Positions 58,901 to 64,000 of a DNA stretch of 64,000 nucleotides are shown here, piece by piece. The stretch is from assembly GCA_012845835.1 (NCBI GenBank), contig JABAKD010000003.1, forward strand, positions 3,771,171 through 3,835,170. Direction: 5' to 3'. Below the pieces are notes generated by a model. That model saw only the letters and a program-made list of their open reading frames with translations. It made no database searches and was not told where the DNA came from. Made by a program: the position numbers and the translations under genes. This DNA is from Undaria pinnatifida. Taxonomy: Eukaryota > Sar > Phaeophyceae > Laminariales > Alariaceae. Position 1 is the stretch's first letter, and the number at the start of each line of letters is the position of its first letter.

Positions 58901-59893
58901 ACTCGCCTAGCAAAGTCCGTGACGAAAGAGGTGTCCCCGGAGGTCACGGCCTATGATAGTAGCTTCTACCACCTCCAAAGTAGACATATAGTCTATAGAC
59001 TATATTTTTGTTAGAAGGTCTAGCAGTTGGGCCGCATGTCACCGGAGTTTGAACACCTGTCTAGCCGTATTGTCGTTATGGCCGTGTACTCTCACCACTC
59101 TCACCTTCGCCCGTCGTGGGGATTGTGGTCGTAGTCCGCAGCGAGTAGGTCCCATGATGTGATCTTCGTGTACTTAATGTCCAGCTCCCCCCCGTGGGCT
59201 CGGACGTTCAGGGTGTGAGTGCTGTTGCTCGCCTGTCGCGATACCGAAACGGGCCAAAGGTCAAAGTGATACTCTTATCTATCGCGAATACATTCCCGCA
59301 CCCCCCCCCCCCCCCAACTACAGTGACAATCACTGCAAGCGAAAGAGTGGTTTGTTTTATGAGCGCACGTAGAAAGCTGGGACTGCTCGGGCGTTTCGTG
59401 GGAGCCTCCACCAACTACGAGCGCTCAGACGTTGAGCAGAGCTGTTTCCGGCGTACCCTGCTGCCTGAGTACATAGCGATAGCTATTGCATATTATGTGA
59501 ACAACTCCCACTTCTTAGTCGCCATTTACCGCCGACACGAGCGCATAGAAACGTTGCGCGGGATGGGCAAATTAATGTCTTGGGCGTGACGTTTGGAGTC
59601 ATCATGGATGATGGATGATGGATGATGTTGATACTGAGTTCTTCATGTTTGGAGCGACTGATTCTACGATCGATGGCACCTCCCTAAAACCGGCGATTTT
59701 GCCCTAACCAACGTTTCATGGCTGCCCGACACAAGGAAGGACGCTACGAAAAAAATGCCTTCGTGTACGTTTTGATTTGCGAATAACTAGTTAGCACTAC
59801 TACTACTACTACTACTACTACTGCTACTACTACTACTACTACTTCTACTACTGTACTACCTCTGCTACTACTACTACAACGACTACTACAACA

Positions 59894-59924
<31 letters not shown>

Positions 59925-62604
59925 ATACTACTTCTACCATACTACTACTGCTACTACTACCGCTACTACTACTACTACTACTACTATACTACTACTACTG
60001 CTACTGCTACTACTAGTACTACTCCAACAACTACTATTGATCCTGCTGCCACTACTACTATAATTGTTACAAAAACTACTACTTCAACTACTGCTGCTGC
60101 TACAACTACTTCTAAACCTATACTACTTCTACTACTACTGCTGCTACTACTACAACTACTACTACACTGCTACTACTCCTGCAACAACTACTACTACTGC
60201 TACTACTACTACTACTATCATCGAACCATGCCATCGGGGTTGCAAGGGGCGCCCTTTTCCAGGAGATACGGCCGGGTGCTGGTTTGAAAAACGGCGATTT
60301 CGTTGAAGAAAGTTGGGGGGCTACCGCAGAACGACTCGAGCTCAGAAAGTTCTTAAAATCTGCTGCGCCCTTACCGTAGAATGAGTCAGTCGTCGAGTTT
60401 CCGATTCGAGGACACCCTCAGGCTGGTTCGCTGATCTCCGGGGCTCTCCTCTCTTAGCCACGCGCATATAACATGTATAGTCTACACGAAGACACTTTGA
60501 ATCAAAACCATTAACATTCCCCGTCCCCCGTGCGTGCATAGCAAATGGAGCGTTCGAGATGCGATGTCATATGGCGCATGCATAGTTTAGGCAACGTGCA
60601 GGACACTACACACTCCCCCGAATGTAAGTTAGAGCTCCAGCGTCTCTTGCGGGAAATGGAAGGCCCCGCCTGATAAGGAACATGCTATAAATGCAATAAA
60701 TACGTGTCCCAGAAACATTGCAACGAAATGGGTCAAGACGTCAAAATATCGCCTTCGCGATACGCGCTTCAGCATACGCCCGAGAATCGCCTGGCCAAGT
60801 GCGTCAAGACCTCTTTGACCATTATTTTCACCTACACACAACCAAAAACAAAAATGGTGGCTCAGTTTTGATTCTCAAACACACGTTTAGCGTGCAGAGA
60901 AAAAGGTTGCGCGGAGCCAAACGCGTGTTGCGCTGCCCGCACCATGCCTTCCGGTGCCCATGTTGCGGGAAACAAAAATTCCGACCAAAAAGGTTCTCCG
61001 TGCAACAGAACGAGACAGCTTTATTTAGTCTATGAATGACCTGCTACCTGCCGGCCTGCTAAAATTAAAACACGCGGTCCAACACTATAGACTATAGTCT
61101 ACTGGGTGGTGGTTCCGAAGGCTTTCACCGCGCTTGAAGGTACCCTATTCAGGTGACACCCCACTTTAAAGGGCGGAGGGCAAGGGACACGCGGCACACA
61201 TTGATGACGGCTTATATCGTGATCCGATGTGGAGAATCACAACAAATGATCCGCGGCCATTACGGTGGGTGTTGGTGCCGGCGCAGCCCCATTCTCGTTT
61301 TCGAACCACGAGAACGATTTTCTAGCATTGTTTAGTGAATAAATTGGTGCCGCAACCGTCCCCGTTTCGTGTGCTGTTCACCGTGAGGCTCCTTCGAAAT
61401 GACCCGCGACAAGGAAAACATGCGCATAAGATAAGGGGCCCCGAATATGTCCGCACCGGATGTCCCCATGTCAGAGATAGTATCGTCCCTGTTATAGTGG
61501 ACGCAGCACTTAGTGACGGACGTGAGGTCCGATCCGGTAGACCACCACACAAAGCCTACCGCTTGCAAAACGCCACATCGACTGCTACAAAACTTCTCAA
61601 GGCCCATATTCGTCAAGCAAATATGATTAAAGTAGGAAGGGGCCGTCGATTGTGCACTCAAATCTGGCGACGCACGATTCACCATCAGCAGAGGTTCTTA
61701 CAACTTGGAGGTGCTTGATCTAGACACACCACACCGATATCCCCATTTCATGAACTTCCGGCTCAAGACATGTTGGCATACAATACCAGGTAAATCGGCC
61801 AATCTCGAAACAAACTAGAAACAAACTACTTGTATTAGTTAGTCTGTGATGGTTTCAGTAGAAACATAAAATAAGACGAGATAATCTGTGGAGACAATAA
61901 CACCCAATTTAATTGGTGTGTCACGGGCAACTCGCGGGGTGACCTTTTTTTTTTTTTTTCGCACGCTTATACTTTCCAGCTTCTGGACAAGCTGTGGTCA
62001 CAGGTGTCGTCCCTTCTCCCCCCCGGTTCTTGCCTTCAATTTTTATCGCGCATAGGGTTCAGCAATCCCACTGCTCGTCGATTTTTCATCGAGTGTTGCT
62101 AACTCACGCTCTCGCGCTTTCCGCAAGTCAATTTATGCCTAAGAAAAAGTCCCAACGAATTTATACGAGTATGCACTCGGCGGGGCTTGAACTCACGAAA
62201 CTGACCTATACCAGGCTCGAGGATAACCTGATACGCCACCGGGGCGACCGGCTGCATGGCCTTATAGTGGTCCCGCCCTACATTGGAGCCTTGAAAAGGG
62301 GCTCGAATCGCTATCACGAGATGTTGAGATACTCTCGAGGACGAGGTCGCGAGGAGAGATTTCCACCCCGTCCTAAACTGACGGGTACCGATTTCACGCA
62401 GGACCATGAATATTGTACACCTCCGTGCTACCATATACCAGGTACACACCGCTAGCCTCATGACTGCCTCACCAACAGGAGAGTCTCACACTCGTCGACG
62501 GCGCTCTCCGATCCGTCAATGCTAAGCTTGCCGCCGTCTCGTACGTGGACGTCGGATTCCAAGTAGTACGTACCAGTGTAGACGTCTGAATACCAGTTCG
62601 TCTC
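46786..62604 (-). CDS. MC5E: Mannuronan C-5-epimerase gene (seven exons, 5' and 3' ends unresolved)
   Basis: The gene product epimerises beta-D-mannuronate to alpha-L-guluronate residues in alginate, setting gel strength of the brown algal cell wall. Joined exons are 62604-62473, 59232-59105, 57699-57575, 52997-52846, 50828-50675, 47893-47850 and 46942-46786. They total 892 nt, about 297 residues. All junction phases agree (0,2,1,0,1,0), all donors are GTGAG-type and no internal stop occurs. The protein shows right-handed parallel beta-helix repeats (VYNN, NNGNHG, DAGLALYESSDCNVYNN) and the family catalytic signature DPHD at 50747-50736, inside YGFDPHDDSD, plus ITSWD, DGRS and SAESYG-type conserved turns. 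Such enzymes act in the extracellular or secretory route. A signal-peptide exon should lie above 62604 but was not identified. Introns range from 0.9 to 4.6 kb and are filled with repeats. The gene looks intact over the part seen. Confidence 0.92.
47261..47338 (-). pseudogene. Decayed copy of epimerase exon 7
   Basis: After an acceptor-like TTTCATAG the minus strand reads LYNEEKNGIIMLHLRGG, then RTCIQDKH and a stop at 47263-47261. Compare exon 7: VYNNAESGIMLHRSC. The match starts exactly at the splice position. It lies 396 bp upstream of exon 7 (acceptor to acceptor) inside intron 6. Confidence 0.7.
47850..47893 (-). CDS. MC5E: Epimerase exon 6 (44 nt)
   Basis: The acceptor CATCACCAG is followed by TC, which completes Ile from exon 5. 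Then come ASKRCTDLTIKKNK and the donor GTGAGC. The joined protein reads GNHGIIASKRC, the expected continuation of the beta-helix after the catalytic coil. Confidence 0.9.
47970..48140 (+). repeat. Dispersed repeat, partner at 56405-56550
   Basis: Shared in order: ACTTGTCAG, ACCATCATGTCGTTACTTG, GAGTTGTT, TGTCGTTTA and GATGC-GTAT. It is diverged. Confidence 0.55.
49352..49619 (+). mobile_element. M1 MITE, diverged, in intron 5 of the epimerase
   Basis: The left end is GACCGATGCTACGAAAGAGG and the right end TATATTGTAGCAGCTAGTC. TTCCGACCGTTTTCGGTGAA and AGCCCCGTCTAC are internal M1 landmarks. Confidence 0.65.
50675..50828 (-). CDS. MC5E: Epimerase exon 5 (154 nt), catalytic coil
   Basis: The acceptor GACATGCAG precedes TGG TTC. 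It reads WFGHYSWGHDGGNWNYNEVH, then DNHEYGFDPHDDSDNVNI and TVYNNGNHGI plus one base before GTGAGT. It contains the DPHD active-site motif (50747-50736) and conserved His residues shared by algal and AlgG-type epimerases. Confidence 0.95.
50900..51012 (+). repeat. R1 dispersed repeat, right half, in intron 4
   Basis: AATACGCGCAATCGGGGTAT, CACACACAGC, TCTTTCGACGATATCTCCGA and CACGGCTGGAGAGTTTTTTT follow the R1 order. Confidence 0.8.
51080..51163 (-). pseudogene. Decayed copy of epimerase exon 5
   Basis: Starting after an AG at 51165-51164, the minus strand reads TGGTTTTGTCAATGTACTAT and TTGGGGTCACGACGTGGGGG, then TGACGTGCACGGTCACCACG. Exon 5 has TGGTTCGGCCACTACTCTTG, GGGTCACGACGGAGGGAACT and GAGGTGCACGACAACCACG in the same order. 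Indels destroy the frame and the DPHD region is not preserved. It lies 335 bp upstream of exon 5. Confidence 0.75.
51751..52013 (+). mobile_element. M1 MITE in intron 4 of the epimerase
   Basis: The left end is GACATGTGATACGATGGAGG and the right end CTACCTCTATCGTAGCACGC then GTC. It contains CTGCTTCCGGATGAAAAATC and CAACGAGAATCGTGCAAAAA. Confidence 0.85.
52414..52495 (-). mobile_element. M1 MITE terminal fragment
   Basis: GACATATGCCACGATAGAGA followed by TAGCGCTTTTCGCCTGAATC and GGGGCTCCTTAATC matches the M1 right part in reverse. Confidence 0.7.
52761..52797. repeat. (AT)n microsatellite, about 50 bp 3' of epimerase exon 4
   Basis: An ATATAT run with one AATA interruption. Confidence 0.95.
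52846..52997 (-). CDS. MC5E: Epimerase exon 4 (152 nt)
   Basis: The acceptor CAACCACCAG is followed by AT, completing Tyr from exon 3. It then reads LGYNAAESYGIAYKARGLCD, DHSNLDIYDDD and VAGDIYRSDIHHN, ending at donor GTGAGG. The order LGY-x-AAES-YG, then GDIY-x-SDIHHN, is a family landmark leading into the catalytic coil. Confidence 0.94.
53105..53217 (-). pseudogene. Decayed copy of epimerase exon 4 with premature stop
   Basis: After CCTCAG the minus strand reads AC then LGYDATESVSICYKP and TGA (53170-53168). Exon 4 reads AT then LGYNAAESYGIAYKA. Past the stop, SNERMDVSYP aligns with SNLDIYDD in another frame. The acceptor position matches that of the real exon. It lies 220 bp upstream of exon 4. 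Confidence 0.88.
53575..53770 (+). repeat. F2 element fragment in intron 3
   Basis: GCTCGCGTGAGTGACCCCCT, TTTTCTTGCGGTG, TTTTGCGATATGAATCTGCA, TGTTAACTGTGCTGCGC and GTCTGCGAGGTACAGCAGAG follow the F2 order. Confidence 0.65.
54340..55480. repeat. Field of GGAAGCTTCC-type palindromes in intron 3
   Basis: Dozens of overlapping palindromic words such as GGAAGCTTCCATGGAAG, CGGAAGCTTTCGTGGAAG and CTTCCGTGGAAG are spread over 54340-54665, 54770-54800 and 55000-55480. Open frames rich in FHGSF and EAFVEV on both strands come from this repeat. It is interrupted by the telomere-like unit at 54825-54918. Confidence 0.92.
54825..54918. repeat. Telomere-like repeat unit in intron 3
   Basis: CTAACCCTAACCCTAACCCC is followed by CGAATGAAACGTAACAACCA, GGTGAAATCCCCTTCGTCTC and GTACACAG, the same unit as at 15247-15420. 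Confidence 0.85.
56125..56410 (+). repeat. F2 element in intron 3
   Basis: GCTGCGGTAGGGGCGCCAG, GGGGTCACTCGCACGAGTGA, CTCCGTTGCCATCTAAAGCT, ATGGTGAGCTACGCTGCGCC and CAGAGTCACTCGTGCGACCG occur in the F2 order. Confidence 0.78.
56405..56550 (+). repeat. Dispersed repeat, partner of 47970-48140
   Basis: CCACCATGTCGTTACTTGAT, GAGTTGTT and TGTCGTTTACCGATGCGGTA match the partner in order. Confidence 0.55.
56580..56803 (+). repeat. Dispersed repeat, partner of 26290-26502
   Basis: GGTTCGAAAGTGGCGCTTAT, AACATGGAAACGAAGGAGAA, CCGTCACCTGATCAATACTG and CATGTTACGGGTAGATGTGC parallel the partner. Confidence 0.85.
57575..57699 (-). CDS. MC5E: Epimerase exon 3 (125 nt)
   Basis: The acceptor GCGATTTCAG is followed by T, which completes Ser of DGRS. 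It then reads YLSAITEKITG, EDTCADSTGSAKEDMGNARM and DIFRSEIA plus one base before GTGAGA. D-T-C, the MG-NARMDI stretch and SE-IA-Y are family landmarks, and phases fit both neighbours exactly. Confidence 0.93.
57870..57935 (-). pseudogene. Probable decayed copy of epimerase exon 3
   Basis: The minus strand reads HVATITDKMKMTNRAH, compared with YLSAITEKITGRPED in exon 3. At DNA level CACCATCACGGACAAGATGA parallels GCTATCACCGAGAAGATCAC. It lies about 230 bp upstream of exon 3, the spacing seen for the other decayed copies. The match is short. Confidence 0.5.
57998..58250 (+). repeat. R1 dispersed repeat, near full length, in intron 2
   Basis: It runs from GTCAGATTTTGTCTCCCTCA through TAGTTTCCGCGCACAGACTG, CACTGTAGTTGCAAGGGAAG, ATATCCTTAATGAGGACACA and CTTGCAAAAATGAATTTCGA to the AT-rich end. 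This isolated copy defines a unit of about 253 bp. Confidence 0.9.
59105..59232 (-). CDS. MC5E: Epimerase exon 2 (128 nt)
   Basis: The acceptor TATCGCGACAG precedes GCG AGC. It reads ASNSTHTLNVRAHGGELDIK, YTKITSWDLLAADYDHNPHD and GR plus AG before GTGAGA. N-x-RAHGG, KITSWD and DGRS are family landmarks of the N-terminal part of the catalytic domain. Confidence 0.94.
59401..59447 (-). pseudogene. Possible decayed copy of epimerase exon 2
   Basis: CTGCTCAACGTCTGAGCGCT followed by a GGTGGAGGCTCC stretch parallels CCTGAACGTCCGAGCCCACG followed by GGGGGGGAGCTGG in exon 2. A stop (TGA) replaces the conserved Arg codon. It is roughly 200 bp upstream of exon 2. The match is short and could be chance. 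Confidence 0.4.
59680..60360 (+). repeat. Repeat interrupted by a trinucleotide array, partner of 44510-44790
   Basis: The left part (59685-59785) matches 44515-44630 and the right part (60225-60350) matches 44640-44780. The two parts are separated by the CTA-type array. Confidence 0.78.
59795..60215 (+). repeat. (CTA)n imperfect trinucleotide array in intron 1
   Basis: About 420 bp of CTACTACTACTACTACTACTG and ACAACTACTACT variants. Confidence 0.96.
60400..61940. other. Intron 1 sequence, nothing else recognised
   Basis: A 127-codon open frame at 61335-61718 and one at 60718-61035 show no recognisable domain. Confidence 0.4.
61945..62251 (-). mobile_element. tRNA-derived SINE in intron 1 of the epimerase
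   Basis: On the minus strand it starts CCGGTCGCCCCGGTGGCGTA, contains the A-box-like GGCGTATCAGG and B-box-like GAGTTCAAGCCCCG, and ends in about 15 A. It is in the same orientation as the gene. Confidence 0.9.
62473..62604 (-). CDS. MC5E: Epimerase exon 1 as seen here (132 nt)
   Basis: The acceptor CTCGCTGCAG precedes GAG ACG. It reads ETNWYSDVYTGTYYLESDVH, then VRDGGKLSIDGS and DECETLLL before the donor GTGAGG. The L-x-S-x-V-x-V-x-DGG-x-L pattern is the N-terminal cap and first coil of the beta-helix. Because it starts at an acceptor, at least one more upstream exon must exist. Confidence 0.88.
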
Positions 62605-64000
62605 CTGCAGCGAGCGAGATCGGGGGACACGGAGGACGGCACGGACATGAGAAATAGGGCTTGGTCGGTAAACAGTAGTGAACAATACAGCAGTACAGAG
62701 TGATGCCACCGCGTTAAAGCGGTCGCATTTAGTGCGACGCCCATATATGTTCAGTGCGCGGTGAAGATCGTTTTTGCCACGACGCCACGGCTGTGCTGGT
62801 GTACCGTAGGTTGCCACAAGTGTGTGCAACGCCGTTTTCTGGAAATGGTGCGGAGTTCCACTTTAGCGTGGGACTCGTCGCCTGGACAGGCACAACACCA
62901 GTGAGGGAACACAGCTGCTGCTGTACGACGTTATAACGTGACACCCTCGAAACGGGTTATTATCTAGTTTCCGTGGGTAGCGTGATACAGGCCGAACGTC
63001 TACGATCTGGGTGGGCTACCAAAAGATGTGTCTTAAAGCTTATCTATCTGCTGATTTCTCGCGCCGGTCGTTCGAAGTTTAGAGCTGAGGGATTTTCGAA
63101 ACATATTTTGTAAAGTATTCCAAAACGATCTCCTGGTTACTGCTCCTTCATAGACTATAGTCTACACTTCTTGCGGAGGAAAAAATATTTTTTCAGGGAA
63201 AAGACTAACGCGCTTTGGCCACAGCTTACTATTTTTGTATTAAAAGGGGTGTAGGGAATGTTTTTATTCTGTGTTTGAGAAAAACATGCAAAAAGCTTCC
63301 GTGTACCAAAAATGATTTCGGTTGTCGTGATCCCAAATTTGTTGCCATTATACGAAGACATTAACGGCGCATACGGGATGATATGTCCGCCGTTTCTCTC
63401 GGTGGGGATTGAATTACGCACTGATAATGGCAAAGGGTATCAATGGTTTGTTGCCATCCCCAAATAAAAAACGTTTACGCCGAATATGAGCGACATCGCT
63501 TATCGAACGCTGGTGTCTAGGTTTTACAAATTTCGCTTGATGGCAAATGCGCAGCAAACTCACTCGGCAAAACTGCTGTCAAATATTTGTGACGTTCGAC
63601 GAATTTATCCTAATCCTCGACTACTCCGCTGCACGCGAGCGTATTTTCAGTTTTTAGCTAAATATCCCATCGTCAGCCGTGTGACATTCAACCGGTGGAT
63701 TTTATCTGGCATCACATCTGTTTTCCGGATTCGGTGTCAAAACGATACAGGTTACGTACTGATTTGGTAGAGGAGCGTTTTTGTCTACTGCAGGTAAACT
63801 CTGCAACAGAGTTACCGCAGGTACATGTCGTCAGCAGTGCCACACGATCGATTGACAAGAGTTTTTCTTGCAGAACGTTAGTTTTGTATTTGACGTACCA
63901 GGTACATGTTTAGCTTTCGTACTCGGCACGTCTGGCGTTACATGACGACCCATAAAGCCACCTCACCATGCAATGCATACTCCTGTCTCGTCGTTGGTGA
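62605..64000. other. Expected 5' part of the epimerase gene, not resolved
   Basis: A segment at 62820-62902 reads ATSPTLKWNSAPFPENGVAH between an AG and a CG|GTACAC, but its phase (2) does not fit exon 1 (0), so I do not include it. No signal-peptide exon was recognised up to the window edge. Confidence 0.4.

Noticed and set aside
58900-58985. Alternative exon 3 reading GGRSYYH or SGDTSFVTDFA
   Set aside because: Both frames hit stops or require the wrong phase, and a better exon 3 was found at 57575-57699.
61335-61718. 127-codon frame within epimerase intron 1
   Set aside because: It is overlapped by an equally long minus-strand frame and no domain was seen.
62729-62944. Upstream epimerase exon reading ATSPTLKWNSAPFP
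   Set aside because: The only nearby donor leaves phase 2 whereas exon 1 starts in phase 0, and I see no family resemblance.
1-64000. CRISPR arrays, bacterial operons, rRNA genes
   Set aside because: No spacer-repeat pattern, ribosome-binding sites or rRNA segments were seen; the sequence is eukaryotic in character.

Overview
This window looks like nuclear DNA of a brown alga (Phaeophyceae). The main evidence is one split gene on the minus strand whose exons spell a mannuronan C-5-epimerase, the enzyme that converts mannuronate to guluronate in alginate. Eukaryotic eukaryote-style splice signals, multi-kilobase introns, SINEs and many MITE-like repeats agree with this. The large introns suggest a lineage with a bigger, more repeat-rich genome than a compact one, but the sequence alone does not identify the species.

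Layout. 1-1.3 kb holds an RGG-rich, frame-broken, possibly retroelement-derived reading frame on the minus strand whose 5' part is duplicated in inverted orientation. 1.3-18 kb is mostly unannotatable sequence sprinkled with repeats: a dispersed repeat here called R1, an element here called F2, an 82-bp TTAA-flanked MITE, a long (CAAA)n array, a tRNA-derived SINE, a 747-bp TTA-flanked MITE and telomere-like units. It also holds one credible signal-peptide first exon (10.03-10.12 kb, minus). 18-31.4 kb is dominated by C-rich satellite-like repeat blocks, present as two or three diverged large copies. 31.4-45.5 kb is again repeats (ATACTATC microsatellite, F2, a TIR MITE family here called M1, SINEs, nested insertions) with one weak coding candidate at 40.0-40.45 kb.

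45.5-62.6 kb is the epimerase gene. Seven exons (plus a tentative eighth) join with consistent phases, all with GTGAG-type donors, to about 297 residues of beta-helix protein carrying the DPHD catalytic signature. Its introns contain M1, R1, F2 and SINE insertions, a dense field of GGAAGCTTCC palindromes and a CTA-type trinucleotide expansion. The start and the 3' end of the gene were not found.

The most unusual feature is that at least three, and probably five, of the seven exons are preceded within the same intron, about 200-400 bp upstream, by a decayed copy of that same exon. The copies carry stops, frame breaks or corrupted sites. This looks like exon-by-exon local tandem duplication followed by decay of the upstream copy. 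Names R1, F2 and M1 are labels made for this report. All repeat boundaries were read by eye and are approximate unless a target-site duplication is stated.
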